Shown here one piece after another: positions 33,556 to 48,139 of a stretch of DNA of 64,000 nt. Source of the DNA: Charina bottae. Lineage: Eukaryota; Chordata; Lepidosauria; Squamata; Charinaidae. The position numbers and the translations under genes are program-made. The DNA lies in the NCBI GenBank assembly GCA_023362775.1, contig JALMGJ010000002.1, positions 33,819,414-33,883,413 of the forward strand, in the 5' to 3' direction. A model generated the notes under the pieces. The model had not been told where the DNA came from, made no database searches, and worked only from the letters and a program-made list of their open reading frames with translations. Position 1 is the first letter of the stretch, and every line of letters begins with the position of its first letter.

Positions 33556-33845
33556 AGTCCTCACTTAATGACCATTCGTTTAGTGATGGTTCAGACTTAC
33601 AACAGTGCTGACACTTAACGACCGTCGCAGCATCCCCATGGTCACGTGATCACAATTTGGACTCTTGGCAACCGGTTCACATGACCGTCGCAGTATCCTG
33701 TGGTCAAGTGATCGCCATTTTTTACTTTCCCGGCCGGCTTCTGGCAAGCAAAATCAATAGGGATTCATGTGATTCACTTAACGACCACATAGTTCGCTTA
33801 ACAGCCGTGAGGAAGACGATCCATGAAATGAACTGGAAGCACACC
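33556..33845. repeat. Dispersed repeat of unassigned class, copy 2
   Basis: Counterpart of 10171-10460, with private substitutions such as AATAGGGATTC and GATTCACTTAACG. Confidence 0.4.
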
Positions 33846-34636
33846 TCTATACCTAAATGCAGAGGTGTACAGTGGGATGCGTCAAAAACAGCATCATTTT
33901 GACCAGACTAACACATACACACCGTGAAATACAATCTGTAGAACCTGTTCACACAACACATTGAGGTAAGTAAAGCTTTTTGGGATCCAAGGCAAAGGTC
34001 TCAGACTCGTCCCCCCTCCCCCCATTAAGGCGGGGAGGCGTTTTCCACATTATGTCCAAACATAGTGATGGGCTTTCGTTTCTGCGAATGGGCTTGAACG
34101 CCCATCAGGGTTAGGAACCGGTCCACACAGCTGCCTTTTCATGCTCCCTTCTCATCCAAGAAATCCTGCAGCCCCCACAGTGTCCTGCCTTCCTGTGCAC
34201 CTGGGATGGGTCTGTGCTGCATTGTTGCCTATTCAGCCTCAAGGTGCCACCGTCTAAGGGCGGAGATTTGTGGTGGTTTCCCTCAGCTGAAATTCCAGCC
34301 CACCCAACAGGATCCTCCACGAGAACCTCACCAGTTGCCAGGTACAATAGTCTGGTGCACTTTTTTTCTTTATTCTTTCCTGCCACAGACTTTTGTTTAA
34401 TTCATGAAGGTATACAAATTGATTCCTCGATTGCCTAAGCACTAGGTGGCAGTAAATAATTAAGAATTTGTATGTCTAGGCCGCCATCTAGCCCTCCTCT
34501 GGATTTGTGCAGCTGAGATGCAGTGTGGTGGAACAGCTGGAGTTCGAGAAAGGAGGTCATAACAGAGAGGAACGTTACTGGGCTAGCATTGGCGATCACT
34601 CGTAGCTGAGTAAGATTGTCTTCCAAAGGTAAAATT

Positions 34637-36414
34637 TTAACGGTGGATCCGTAAGTGGCTATAAAGGCCAATTCTGGATCCGCACAACCTCCCACAATGA
34701 GGGCATAGGTTTCCGGGTGGGAGACGGTCATGATGAGAGTTTGCCTGACGTGCCTTCATTTTAGCTCTTTTCTCCCTTTCGCCCTGTACTCATGCTTCTT
34801 CAAAGTCCATAGCGCCATTAATAAAGGATGACCTCCAATTGAAACGCTCATGAGTTAGGGCTTCCCAGTTCTCAATGCTGATATTACATTTTTTTAAATT
34901 AGCTTTGAGAGTATCTTTGAATCTCTTTTGCTGTCCACCAATATTCCGTTTTCCATTCTTAAGTTGGGAGTAAAGTAGCTGCTTGGAAGACGATGGTCAG
35001 GCATTCGAACAACATGACCGGTCCAGCAAAGTTGATGTTGGATGATCATTGTTTCAATGCTGGTGGTTTTCGCTTCTTCTAATACGCTAACATTAGTCCG
35101 CCTATCTTCCCAAGTAATTTGCAGAATTTTTCGGAGGCAGCGTTGATGGAATCTTTCAAGAAGTTGGAGGTGGCGTTTGTAGAGGGTCCATGTTTCACAG
35201 GCGTACAGAAGGGTTGGTAGTACAATGGCTTTGTAAACAAGCATTTTGGTCTCCCTGAGAATGTCCCGATCCTCAAACACTCTACGCTTCATTCGGGAGA
35301 AAGCTACACTCACAGAGCTCAGGCGATGCTGAATTTCAGCGTCGATGTCGGCTTTTGTAGATAGATGGCTGCCGAGATAAGAAAAGTGATCGACATTTTC
35401 TAGTGACACACCTTTAATCTGGATTGATGGCGCTGCAGAGGGATTGGTTCGAACTTGCTGGTAAAGCACTTTGGTTTTTTTAATGTTAATCGAGAGGCCG
35501 AGTTTTTCATATGCTTCTGCAAAGATGTTTAGGATAGTTTGAAGATCTTCCTCGGAGTGTGCACAGACTACGTTATCATCAGCATATTGAAGTTCTATAA
35601 CAGAAGTTGCAATTACCTTATTTTTTGCTTTCAGCCTACTAAGATTAAAAAGCTTTCCATCTGTTCGATATATAATTTCTACACCAGTAGGAAGTTTCTC
35701 TTCAAGAAGGTGCATAATCATAGCGATGAAGATAGCGAATAAGGTTGGAGCAATAACACATCCCTGTTTAATGCCGGATTCCACTTTAAATGGATCGCTT
35801 TGAGAGCCATTGTTTTTCAGGATTATTGCCATCATGTCGTCATGGAGTAACCGCAAGATGTTCACAAATTTATCAGGGCATCCGATTTTCAGAAGGATGG
35901 TCCAGAGAGCAGTACGATTTACAGTATCAAAAGCTTTATTCAGATCAATAAACGCCATGTACAGAGGGCAGTTTTGCTCCTTGCATTTTTCTTGAAGCTG
36001 TCGTGCAGTGAAGATCATATCCACTGTTCCCCTGGAAGGGCGGAAGCCATTTTGCGTTTCAGGGAGGATGTCTTCTGATACAGATAGGAGACGGTTTGCG
36101 ATGATCTTTGCCAGGATTTTGCCTGCTGTGGCTAGAAGGGAGATGCCTCGATAGTTTCCACAGTCTGTTCTATCACCCTTTTTAAAGAGAGTAATAATTA
36201 TGGCATCCCTAAAGTCTGCTGGAATCTCCTCCCTCATCCAGATTTTTTCGATGAGCTTATGAAGTTGTTGTGTAAGTTCAGGCCCGCCTTCTTTAAAGAC
36301 TTCAGCAGGAATCCCATCAGGTCCACTAGCTTTGTTATTTTTCATTTGTTTAGTGGCTTTACTGACTTCCTCCAAACTAGGGGCACGGGGCTTTTTTAAT
36401 GCCATAAAGGCCAT
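34637..36414 (-). pseudogene. Non-LTR retrotransposon reverse transcriptase, copy 2, frameshifted
   Basis: Same element as 11252-13030, with YADD and GFRPSRGT intact, but a 1-bp deletion near 34983 (GCTTGG where units 1 and 3 have GCTTTGG) ends the frame early, at 34894, after 506 codons. It also carries private substitutions (for example MMAIIL for MMATIL and QLCWTG for QLRWTG). The nonsense TGA and the C-terminal zinc finger downstream are still present. Confidence 0.8.
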
Positions 36415-37213
36415 CTATGGACCAACAAACCATGGTTACCGGGCTATCTCATTGTGGGATGAATCTTTCTGATTAGATCCTCATGACATGCTTAAACTAT
36501 AGGATCATCAGGTTTAGTGTGTCATTCAGCCAAGACATTTGCTGAGGTTATGGTTATCACAGAGGGTATCCTTGGATTAATTGTGGTTAAGTGCTCCTCC
36601 ATTGCTCCAAATAAAGAGTGAGGAGGTAGGAATGGCAACTAAATACCTCCTGCCATTCATAAGGTGTTCCCAGTTGTGGAAGCATGTGTGGTGGTGGTGA
36701 TGGGGTAGCAGAAAATAAATCCCCAGAATAATATACGGTGGGATGATAGGCAAGAGACTGGTATAAGGGAAGTATGAAGGGGACTCCAACAATTCTGTGC
36801 AAAAACAGCCACCAGGAAAAAGCTCCAGGTGGACAGGAGTTCGTAAACAGGAACAGCAAATGGGGCAACCACAAATAGTTCCAAGGAGAAAACCGAGGAA
36901 GATAGCAGTTGAAGCCACTGTGGCTGCAGAAAAACTAATGCTCTGGAAAACATAACACGTAGAAGGCTGGAGAAAGCTGTCCAAGGAAGAGTTCTGACCG
37001 AACTAGAGAGATTGTGTCATGAGAACCAACCCAGAATAAGCTGAGGATGGTGAAGGATATAAAAAATAAGCAAGTAATTCTTTCTGCTTCTCAAAAGTGG
37101 TGTAATCAAAGGGTTAACTATGACAGTGCCCTCAGAGAGAATAAGGTACCAATTATATTACAACCCTCCAATCCAAACAAGATTAATTTTCAATTACTGT
37201 ATTTTTAAAGGAG

Positions 37214-37215
<2 letters not shown>

Positions 37216-37270
<55 letters not shown>
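37216..37270. repeat. (GAT)n microsatellite, copy 2
   Basis: The same GAT run as in unit 1, with a slightly longer array. Confidence 0.95.
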
Positions 37271-37529
37271 CTTGTTGGCTGATCCAGCTGATTTGAAGAG
37301 AATGTTATGCTATGAACTTTTCCAAGCTATCCCATCAAATTCAGATCCCAATCCTCTGCGTGTCCATTTGAAAGATTGTCAAGAGAGTGATCCTACATAT
37401 ATCAAACTTGCATACAAATATATTTTATATTTAGTATTAATATATTAGATCATTTGCACTTTTATTATGGCTCTGAAACCATGTTTTATTTCTTTGAAGA
37501 GTTGTGTTGCCTTTCTTACTCTTCCTTTC

Positions 37530-37926
37530 TAAGAGGCCTTGATAGATAGCTGTGTGCATAGAAACAAGTTAAGGTGTACATTCCAAGGATAGCTTGGAAG
37601 ATATTGTTTAATAACAGTCAAGGGGCCCTAGCAAGGATGGAAGGACATCCCTTATATGGAATAATGTTAAGATAGAGTGAAGGAAGGAAGTTCCTAATAT
37701 GGAATGATGCTCTGGTGGAGTAAGGGGTGGTATTCTAAAGGAGGAGTTGAATGGAATGTATATAATGTGCTGCAAGGAGGGGGTCCTGTGTGATCGCCCA
37801 CCTAACAGCTCCCTGTCATTGCTTTTGCTCTTGGGTGAAGAATAAAGAACTTCATTTCATGCAACTGCCTGTTTCTTTGGCCCCGGCTCAGAAACGAACT
37901 TGGTAAGGAAATAAAAAATTCTAACA
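37530..37926 (+). mobile_element. Candidate retroviral LTR, copy 2 (limits approximate)
   Basis: Counterpart of 14140-14536, with the TATA-like box, AATAAAG and CTAACA end. The leader follows to 38501. Confidence 0.45.
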
Positions 37927-38501
37927 GTTTTGGTAAGCCAGCCAGGAGCCCTGAGCTCACCTGATGGGCCAAGTCTTGGGATAGTCACACCCTGCCGGCA
38001 TCGGGCTATTTGCCCGAAGGGAGGTGTCTTCCTGGTGAATCGACCTGGGAGGTAGTGAAGGGAATTTTGGTCTTATGCCAAATGGTTGCATCAATTAGTT
38101 CACTTCATAGTTGGTAAGTACCTGTAATATTCTTGTCTTTTGTGTGCCTGGTGAATGTGTGTGTGTGAATGATACCCTTTGTTGATAAAACCACCCGCTG
38201 GCCAAGGCTGTGTGTCCGCTGTTTCAAGACACCACTAGGTCTCTGCTAGCCCTTTTGGGTGATGACCAGAGAAGCCTGGATAGCCGGTGGGACCAGTTGA
38301 TCTGTGTGCCTCAACAGGGTTGCAAAAGGTTGTGTGAGTGAACCATAACTGGGCAAAATTTGCCGCTCCAAATTGCTAAAGGGTCCGGCCCAGGGAAAAG
38401 AGAAGCGCGTGGAGGACCAGTACTTTGTTAGGAAGTCTCCAGGCGGTCAGGTGCACCCCAAACCTGGTGGACACGCGTGTCATGCTTAGGGCGGTAGTAA
38501 G

Positions 38502-38630
38502 ATGGGGAACTCTAAGACCCCATCAAGTTCTCTTTTGGGGAAGCTTTTGTTGGCTTGGGACCAGGGGCAATTGCCTACCCAAGCGGGTATGAAAAAGCCG
38601 TGCATGGCAGCTATATCTGGAATGGAATGA
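38502..38630 (+). pseudogene. Truncated retroviral gag start, copy 2
   Basis: Identical in layout to 15112-15240: MGNS start and stop after 42 codons. Confidence 0.45.
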
Positions 38631-38837
38631 ATACGTGGATTCAAGCGGTAATGAAATCCGGCCAAGCTAGGGTACTTTCCTCTATGATAAACCTAAACGT
38701 TTAAAACAACACTTAAAACATGATCATGCCAATTAGCTCAAATATTTGTATTGTTGAGAGAGGTTTCTTTATGTAAGCATCTGTAACCAAAACATTTTCT
38801 GTTTGTAAGTATTTTTGTACATTTGTATGTATATTTG

Positions 38838-41800
38838 CCCCTTCATGGATGTATTTGCCCCTTCCTGGATCACTGCCTTGTTGTGGCGAAGGGGCTTTGG
38901 TAACTCAATGAAGTCAGGTCAAGACGGACAGGTCATGACGGAGAGTTCTGACAAAACGTGGTCCACTGGAGGAGGAAATGGCAAACCACTCCAGTATCCT
39001 TGCCAAGAAAACCCCATGGACAGTATCAAAAGGCTAAAAGATATGATGCCAGAAGATGAGCCCCTCAGGTCAGAAGGTGTCCAATATGCTACTGGGGAAG
39101 AGCGGAGGGCAATTCCGAGTAGCTCCAGAAAGAGTGAAGCGGCTGGGCCAAAGCCAAAGGGACGCTCAGTTGTGGATGTGTCTGGAAGTGGAAGGAAAGT
39201 CCGATGCTGTAAAGAACAATACTGCATTGGAACCTGGAATGTAAGATCTATGAATCAAGTAAAGTTGGATGTGGTCAAACATGAGATGACAAGATTGAAC
39301 ATCAACATCTTGGAAATCAGTGAATTAAAATGGACAGGAATGGGTGAATTTAATTCAGGTGACCAAAAATGACAGAATGATCTCAGTTCAAATCCAAGGC
39401 AAACCATTCAACATCACAGTAATCCAAGTCTATGCCCCAACCACTGATGCCGAAGAAGCTGAAGTTGACCGGTTCTATGAAGACCTACAACACCTTCTAG
39501 AACTAACACCAAAAAAAGAGGTCGTTTTCATCATAGGGGACTAGAATGCTAAAGTAGGAAGTCAAGAAATAACCGGAATAACAGGCAAGTTCGGCCTTGG
39601 AGTACAAATTGAAGCAGGGCAAAGGCTAATAGAGTTTTGTCAAGAGAACACGCTGGTCATAGCAAACACTCTTTTCCAACAACACAAGAGATGACTCTAC
39701 ACATGGACATCACCAGATGGTCAATACCGAAATCAGACTGATTATATACTTTGCAGCCAAAGATGGAGAAGCTCTATACAATCAGCAAAAACAAGACCTG
39801 GAGCTGACTATGGCTCTGATCATGAGCTTTTTATTGCAAAATTTCGGCTTAAATAGAAGAACATAGGGAAAACCACTAGACCATTCAGGTATGACCTAAA
39901 TCATATCCCTTATGAATATACAGTGGAGGTGAGGAATAAAGGATTAGATCTGGTAGACAGAGTGCCTGAAGAACTATGGATGGAGTTTCTTAACATTGTA
40001 CAGGAGGCAGCAACTAAAACCATCCCAAAGAAAAAGAAAGGCAAGAAAGAAAAGTGGCTGTCTGATGAGGCTTTACAAATAGCTGAGGAAAGAAGGAAAG
40101 CAAAAAGCAAGGGAGAAAGGGAAAGATATAACCAACTGAATGCAGATTTCCAGAGAATAGCAAGGAGAGATAAGAAGGCCTTCTTAAATGAACAATGCAA
40201 AGAACTTTAGGAAAACAATAGAATGGGGAAGACTAGAGATATCTTCAAGAAAATCGGAGATCAGGGGAATGTTTTGTGCAAAGATGGGCATGTTAAAGGA
40301 CAAAAAAGGCAGGGACCTAACAGAAGCAGAAGAGATTAAGAAGAGGTGGCAAGAATACACAGAGTAACTATACAAGAAATATCTTAATATCCCTGATAAA
40401 TACGATGGTGTGGTCACTGACCTTGAGCCGGACATCCTAGAGAGTGAAGTCAAGTGGGCCTTAGGAAGCATTACTAACAACAAAGCTAGCAGATAAGACA
40501 GTATCCCAGCTGAGCTATTTAAAATCCTGAAAGATGATGCTGTTAAAGTACTGCACTCAATATGCCAACAAATTTGGAAAACTCAATAGTGGCCACAGGA
40601 TTGGAAAATGTCAGTTTACATTACTATTCCAAAGAAGGGCAATGCCAAAGAATGTTCAAACTACCATACAATTGTGCTCATTTCACATGCTAGCAAGGTT
40701 ATGCTCAAAATCCTACAAGCTAGGCTTTAGCAGTATGTGAACCGAGAACTACCAGAAGTGCAAGCTGGGTTTCGAAGAGGCAGAGGAACTAGAGATCAGA
40801 TTGCCAACATTCGCTGGATCATGGAAAAAGCAAGAGAGTTCCAGAAAAACATCTACTTCTGCTTCATTGACTACACTAAAGCCTTTGATTGTGTGGATCA
40901 CAACAAACTGTGGCAAAGTCTTAAAGAGATGGGAGTACCAGACCACCTTACCTGTCTCCTGAGAAATCTGTATGCGGGTCAAGAAGCAACGGTTAGAACC
41001 GGACATGGAACAACCGACTGGTTCAAAATTGGGAAAGGAGTACGACAAGGCTGTATATTATCACCCTGCTTATTTAACTTATATGCAGAGTACATCATGA
41101 GAAATGCCGGGCTGGATGAATCACAAGCCGGAGTTAAGATTGCCGGGAGAAATATCAACAACCTCAGATATGCCGACGATACCACCCAAATGGCAGAAAG
41201 TGAAGAGGAACTAAAGAGTCTCTTGATGAGGGTGAAAGAGGAGAGTGCAAAAGCTGGCTTGAAACTCAACATTAAAAAAACTCAGATCATGGCATCTGGT
41301 CCCATCACTTCCTGGCAAATAGAAGGGGAAGAAATGGAAGCAGTGACAGATTTTATTTTCTTGGGCTCCAAGATCACCGCAGACGGTGACTGCAGCCATG
41401 AAATTAAAAGACGCTTGCTCCTTGGGAGGAAAGCTATGGCAAACCTAGACAGCATATTAAAAAGCAGAGACATCACCTTGCCAACAAAGGTCCGTGTAAT
41501 TAAAGCTATGGTTTTCCCAGTAGTAATGTATGGCTGTGAGAGTTTGACCATAAGGAAGGCTGAGCACCAAAGAGTTGATGCTTTCAAACTGTGGTGCTGG
41601 AGAAGACTCTTGGGAGTCCCTTGGACTGCAAGGAGGTCAAATCAGTCAATCCTAAAAGAAATCAACCCTGACTGCTCATTGGAAGGACAGATAGTGAAGC
41701 TGAAGCTCAAATACTTTGGCCACCTAATGCGAAGAGAAGACTCACTGAAAAGACCCTGATGTTGGGAAAGACTGAAGGCAAAAGGAGAAGGGGACGGCAG

Positions 41801-41955
41801 AGGATGAGATGGTTAGATAGTATCACCGATGTAATGAACATGAATTTGAGTAAACTCCGGGAGACAGTGGAGGACAGGAAGGCCTGGCGTGCTATGGTCC
41901 ATGAGGTCACGAAGAGTCGGACACGACTAAACGACGAAACAACAACAACAAGAGC
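38838..41955 (+). pseudogene. Nearly full-length BovB LINE, copy 2
   Basis: Same insertion and same disabling stops as 15448-18565. The RT-core open frame is 40737-41759. A few substitutions are private to this copy, such as GGCAAACCACTCC near 38980. Confidence 0.93.
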
Positions 41956-43119
41956 GTATATTTGTTGAGGGAATTGGTGCAGGTTGTGTGTTTGTGTGTG
42001 CCCATGTATGTATGTTTAACATGAACATCTGTCTTGGGCTGAAGAGAGAAAGTTTGGGGGAAAAAAACTATGTGAGTTTGTCCCTTTAGGAGTTAAATTT
42101 CTCCACAGTAAGGGAATGCTTCGAATTTTTGGAAATCCATAGCTCTGGCCAGGTTGCGGGTCTTCCACCTTTTTGGCTATGCAACGCTTTCTGTTATTTA
42201 CTGTGAGTGGTTGGACATGGGATTTAATCGTGTCCAGTTATTTGCACTTCCTGTAGTTGTGTAAGTTTTTTGTATGTTTTGTAAGTTGAGTACATACAAG
42301 AAGAAATTTGAGGGTTTTGTTGCTTGTTGTTTACCACATAATCTTTATTGCATGATATGTACATGCCATCTTGAATGTTTGCCACCCTTGGAAAGGGAAA
42401 GGGGGAAGAAAATTGATTTCCCATGAAAGGTTGTGTGTGTATACACGAGACACTCTTTCTATCTCTGTGTGTTTCTATCTCCCCTGGTTTGGTTTTCATG
42501 ATGTTTTCCCCCCTCCAACTGGGCTACACTTGTATGTGTGTAAGTTTGTATAAATCTCCCCTATGCTGACCAGGGCTGTTTGTCTGATCTCTTAGTTGCA
42601 AGCAAGGAACTAAAAACTGTATGTGCTTGATGGGACTTGGGAGAAAGAGTGTGTGTTTTGACTGAACTGGGATCCTATCTTCCTTTTCTTTTATTATTAG
42701 AATATATAGGGAAACTATGGGTAAAGCATGAATTGATGAAAACTGATGAATATCATGGGAAAGGCTTGTGTGTGCCCTGATTGTGTGGTGTGGTGTTTGA
42801 TGTTTGAAAAAGTAATCAGTTGTAAGCTCTCTTTCACTCAGCTTGGAAATCCTTTCTGCTAACTTGAGGTATGTCCCTCGTGTTGGAGTCTGGAAGGTTA
42901 GAAAATGTGGTTAGCCATGTGGTCCTCCTGTGTGCACATGTGCATAGGACGAAGGAAAGATGGAGAACGGATCTCCCAGACAAAGAAGAAGCAGGAAACA
43001 GGAAGTCAGGTGACCCAGGCACCTCCCACAAACACAGTAGAGATACGCTTCTGTAGAAAAGTCCTCCCCTATGCTTGTGAGACAATGCTGAGTTGACCCC
43101 ATAATCCTGACACCCCTTT

Positions 43120-44545
43120 TTCAAGTTAGCATGTCTCAGTGTCCACAAGGTTCAACTTCTCCTGCAGTTCTGGGTAACTGCTTCTGGGCAATGGCTTCGT
43201 GAGAATGTCCGCAGTCATTTTCCTTGTGGGACAACAGTCCAGTTTGACTATCCCTCATTCTTGCAGTTCTTTCACTGCATGATGCTTAACATCAATGTGT
43301 TTAGTCCTCCCATTAATCTTTTCTGATTGTGAGAATCTAATACAACTTTGGTTGTCTTCAAAAATCTGAATAGGGATTGGTTCCTCTATTCCCATGTCTT
43401 CAAGCAGTAGCTTGAGCCATACAACCTCATTGCATATTTCTGCTGCTGACACATATTCTGCCTCTGTGGATGACTGTGCAACTGTGCCTTGCTTATGGCT
43501 TCCCCAGCTTATTGCTCCACCCCCATAGAAAAATACCCACTAGTGGATTTACGGTCAACAATGTTTTCTGCCCAATCTGCATCTGTAAACTCTACTAGTT
43601 TTGGATTCTCAGTGGCTGGCAGCTTTAGTTTCAGGTGTGTAGTCCCTTTCAGGCACTTTCCCACCCGCTTAATACCAGTCCAGTCTCTCTGTGTGGGTGT
43701 GCTGGTTTTTCTACATAGAATGCCTACTGCAGCTGCTCTGTCTGGCCTAGTAGTGGTGGCTAGATACAGAAGCTTACCTATGGCACTTCTATAGCCATTG
43801 TTATCTGACAAGAGTTCACTAGATTCCTGTTGCTTGTGGAAACCTGTTTCCCTTGGTATTGGCATAGGATTAGCATTTTGCAGTCCTAGGCTCCCCAACA
43901 GTTCTAGGATTTTCTGCTCCTGGCTTAGAAGAAAGCTTCCATCTTCTTCCTTCTCGATCTGTATCCCTAAGTAGTAGCTGGCATTGCCCAGATGCTGACT
44001 TCTACTTCTCTGTTTAGATGGGATACAATTTCATCAAAGTCCCCTTTGTTATTATGGCAGATCATTAAATCATCCACATAACAAAGAATGTACACCTCTC
44101 TGCCATTTCTGTGTCTTGTGTATAGACAGGGATCAGCCTTTCCTTGAACAAAACCCTGGTCAAGAAGTATTTGGTTTTACTTCTTGTTCCATGCTCTGGC
44201 TGCTTGCCTCAGGCCATAAATCCCCTTCTGAAGTTTGCAAACAAGATGGTGTGTACTGGGATTGCCGAAGCCTGGAGGTTGTAGCATGTACAGTTCCTCT
44301 TCTATCTCTCCATGCAGAAATACAGTCTTTACATCTAGGTGCTCAACATTCATGTTCCTGGAAGCTCTAGGATGCAAACTCTCCATGCTTTTGAGGAAGC
44401 TGTTTCTGGCCACTCCCACTTCCTCTCTCTCTCCTACTTCGACTGGGAGCAAAGCACGCGGCTGTGTGCTGCTCCATCTTAGGCCATGGATGGGCCTAGG
44501 AGATTTTCCCCTCTTTCTACATGCATCTCTTGCCAGCAATGAGGG
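43120..44545 (-). pseudogene. Ty1/copia pol 3' fragment, copy 2
   Basis: Same RT (44177-44539) and RNase H (43255-43898) blocks as in unit 1, broken in the same places. Confidence 0.88.
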
Positions 44546-44903
44546 GCAAGAGTTAATTAAGTTTAGGGAACAGAAAGAAGAAATGGAACATCATTTATCT
44601 AGAATAAATGATAGAATTAATCATTCTCTTCGATTGGCATCATTTATCTACCAAAAATGATGTACCTGCAATGAATAAACGTAAGGACTCTTTTGTACTT
44701 ACTTTTCATACCTGCCATGTTTTGTTTTTTGAGCAGAAATTTTCTTTTTTGCTGGTTTTGCATGAGCATTGTTGTTTTTGTGAGATAATAATTCAGTCTA
44801 GCTACTGAAGAGGTTTCTTACATCAGGAATTAGAAAGCATACAGTAAAAGGAAAGAAAATTTTCTTTTTGAAGTGACTTTTAAATCATTTTTACTTAGAC
44901 AAG

Positions 44904-45734
44904 ATGGACAATGTGCTCCTGCCTCACGGTCCGGTGATTTTTAAACTAAAACCCGGAGAGTTTTATCCCTGGAAGATATGGGTGGAAAGGCAGGCAAGGA
45001 TTTTTAATCTGCGTAATATTTTGAATGAAGATCCTCCTAGTCCAGATTCAGCAGCATATGCAAGCTGGGTGGCCAATGATCTTAAGCTCCAAGGCTTGAT
45101 CATGAATTCCCTAAGTGCATAAATGCTGGTTCAAATTCAGCACAGAGATACTGCAAGAGGGATGATGGAGGAATTGTTTAAACTCTATGGAGAGGGAGGT
45201 GATTCCCAAGTTATTAATTTGGTGAGGAAGTTATCCAATTTGAAATTCCAGAAAAATGGAAACATAGATGAGCATATTTCTAATTTTCAATCATTGCTGC
45301 ACAATCTTGCTTGCAGTGATGTGATTTTGGATAACAGGATCCAAGTTGGATTTTTATTGGGATCATTGCCTGAACATTTTTCTAGTTTTGCTGCTAGTTA
45401 CTGTATAGAGGATCAAGACAACCTCTTTCAGATTTAATTCAGGAAATAAAGTCTGAGTGCAGCAGACAAGATTCCTACAAAAATTGCAAACAGACCCACA
45501 ATGAGGCAGTCTATTTTTCTAAGATGCCTCGGGGCAAAGATGGCGATCTGCAGCAGAGGAACCTTTCAATAAGAAAGAGGACCATCAAGTGCTATTTTTG
45601 TAGCAAGAATGGTCACTTAAAGAAAAACTGTTGGGACAGGAAGGGTGATCAGAAAGGCAACAATGAGAAAGCTCCAGATGCGAGTCTTCTTGCATTTTCA
45701 GCCATAAATAAGAATTGCTCATCTTTCATATTAA

Positions 45735-45786
<52 letters not shown>

Positions 45787-45841
45787 GACAGTGGCTGTAA
45801 CATGCACATGTTTAATGATGTTTCTCTTGTTACACAACGCT
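44904..45841 (+). pseudogene. Ty1/copia gag and start of protease, copy 2
   Basis: Same gag pieces, zinc knuckle and DSGCNMHM protease motif as in unit 1. One visible change is LLHNLACSD for LLHKLACSD. Confidence 0.85.
45735..45786. repeat. (AAT)n microsatellite inside copia, copy 2
   Basis: Two repeats longer than the unit 1 array. Confidence 0.95.
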
Positions 45842-45858
45842 GCTCCCAGGTTCGGCTT

Positions 45859-46118
45859 ATGGTCAATCACTCACACACTCACACTGTTGAGGCACGCGGA
45901 TCTGTCTGCCCCCCTTGCTTTCTACCTGGGTTTTCCAGATAGCTGCGGCTTGAGCAGACAAGACACACAGCCCTGGTCAACAGCCGGGGAAATAATTAGG
46001 ATTACACACACAAATAACTTCCAACCGAACACTGAGGCACAACAGGTTCTTTGTAATACACAGAGACCCAGTGAATTTAAAGTAACAGCAAAACTTTACT
46101 GGTTGCAAGGTACATTTG

Positions 46119-46156
<38 letters not shown>

Positions 46157-46857
46157 TACCCACGTCCTTCCAACTAGGCTGCCAGGCACTAGCTAGTGGG
46201 ACGGAAGCCACCAAGTCTGGATCCAAGAGCGACTCAAGGAGTGGGTGGGCTTTGAGACCCCTTTTATCCCCAAAAGTTCTTGCTTTGTTGATTCACAGGA
46301 CTGGCAGCTACTTAATTTACAAGCCTAGTAGCTGTTGATGGATTTGGGGTAGGAGTTTCCATGTGCTCAGGCCCATCTTCCTCTGTCTGGTTCAGGTGAC
46401 ATTTTTCCTTTTGTTTCCTTAACGACTTGCACCTGGAAACCCACTTTGTCCGGCGACATTTTTGCCTCAAGGAAATATGGTCAGCCTAGTTTATTGGGCC
46501 CACATGTCAGGTAAAAGGTCCCGAGCTTTTTGGGATAACAATGTGACTATCCAAGGGGTTGATGTTGTTGTTGTTTATAATTAATAGTAGTCCTAAAGTA
46601 GTATATATTAAATTATTTTCATATAATAAATATTTGGGGGTCAATGAACAATCTGAAACTTCATGAAGGGATCGATGAACTGAAGAGTTTGGGGAACCTT
46701 GGAATAATGCATTGTTTAGGCGATTGCTTGAACAGAGATAATTTTATTTTCCAAGAGCATGTACAGAGTCTGCTGGTTGGAGGCAGCCACACCTGTATTT
46801 TCCCCACAAACTCTATATAGGAAAACTTGTCTGTTGTTACGCAAAAGTGTTCCTGCC
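45859..46857. other. LTR-like non-coding stretch with (CA)n, copy 2
   Basis: Counterpart of 22463-23465. The (CA)n run is 46124-46153 and shorter than in unit 1. No coding frame is recognised. Confidence 0.3.
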
Positions 46858-46865
46858 CTCTAGAG

Positions 46866-47136
46866 CAGAGCTTTCAAAACTGTGTCGCGACACAAAAGTG
46901 TGTCGCCACACACAGCGTGGTGTCCCGCCACACCACCCGGAAGCGGCGGCGCGCGTGTGCACGGCGGCAGCAGCGCGGGATCAGTGCTTCTACGTTTTAG
47001 CGGAGGCTGCCGCCGCCGTGCACATTCATGCCGCCGCACGCCCCCTGCGCCGCCGTCGTGCGCGCGCCGCCGCCGCACTGCCACCGCCGCCGCCACCGCT
47101 GGTGTATTGCCAGCGGCGGCACTTTGGAAAGCCCTG
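46866..47136. mobile_element. hAT-like MITE at the unit 2/unit 3 junction
   Basis: Same element and orientation as 23474-23744. Flanks are CTCTAGAG (46858-46865) and CTCTAGGG (47137-47144), one substitution apart. Confidence 0.88.
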
Positions 47137-48139
47137 CTCTAGGGACTTCTGAGAAGGCGCACTTAGTTGGTTTCTTGGCAGGGGGCGCTCTCTAGGAATT
47201 CTAGGAAAGAGCAGTTTACTGGGGTTGAGAGAGGAGGCGCTCTGTGGTCAGGTTCCCTGCTGTTTGTGTTTCCTGTCCTCAGATAGTCTCAGTTCCAAGC
47301 TGGACTAGCTTGGAATGTTCACCTTGGAAGGGATCTTTTGTTTTTTGATTATGGAGATCTGTTTGGCTGGAGAAGAATGTTTCCCTGAGACCTTTTCGTT
47401 TTACAAGGTCTCTCATTAAACCTGAAGGGAATCTTTTGTCTAAACAGTTGGGTTTCCTGTCACATTTTAATCTCTGGTAGCTCCTTTTGCATCAAACCCA
47501 TTCTATTTTGTAATCTTTAACCTTCTACCTTGCTCAAGGAAGGAAAGCAATGGCAGGAAGACAGTGTTCTGGGAGGAAACAACATGGCAGGCGGGGAGAG
47601 ATCTTAATTTCTTCCCACACTTGCTTATTTAAAATTCAGATTCTAGCTTTTCATTTTCTTTTAATTAAAAAACTCAACTTGGGTAACAATAATACAAATT
47701 AAGCATTAAAACAAATTATGAAGACAGCTGTATGAAGAAAGATCAGCAAAAAAAAAAATCAAAGGCCCCAAAGTGGTCTTCCATAGCCTAAAAAGAAGTA
47801 GGAATAATTGGCTAAATTGCAGACCTTCAAGGGGCTCCACGGGGAGGAGGGAGTGGAGTCAGGAAGAGGGAACCATCAAAAAAACAGCACCGTTTTCATT
47901 AAGTACTTAATACTAACACGTACATCTATCAGCACTGTAAAATGCTGTTCGCACAACGCAGTTGGAGACCAAATTACTGCATCTGCACTAATGCGCGTAC
48001 TTCCCCAGAACCCCCCGCTCCCGCTCTGAGAAGAATCTCCAGGATCCGCCTGCAAAATCCAGCAGGCGGCTCCCTACTGAGAATCTTGCAGCGCCTGGCA
48101 TCTGTCTAGCTTCCAAATGGAAATGAGCATGCGCCCCAT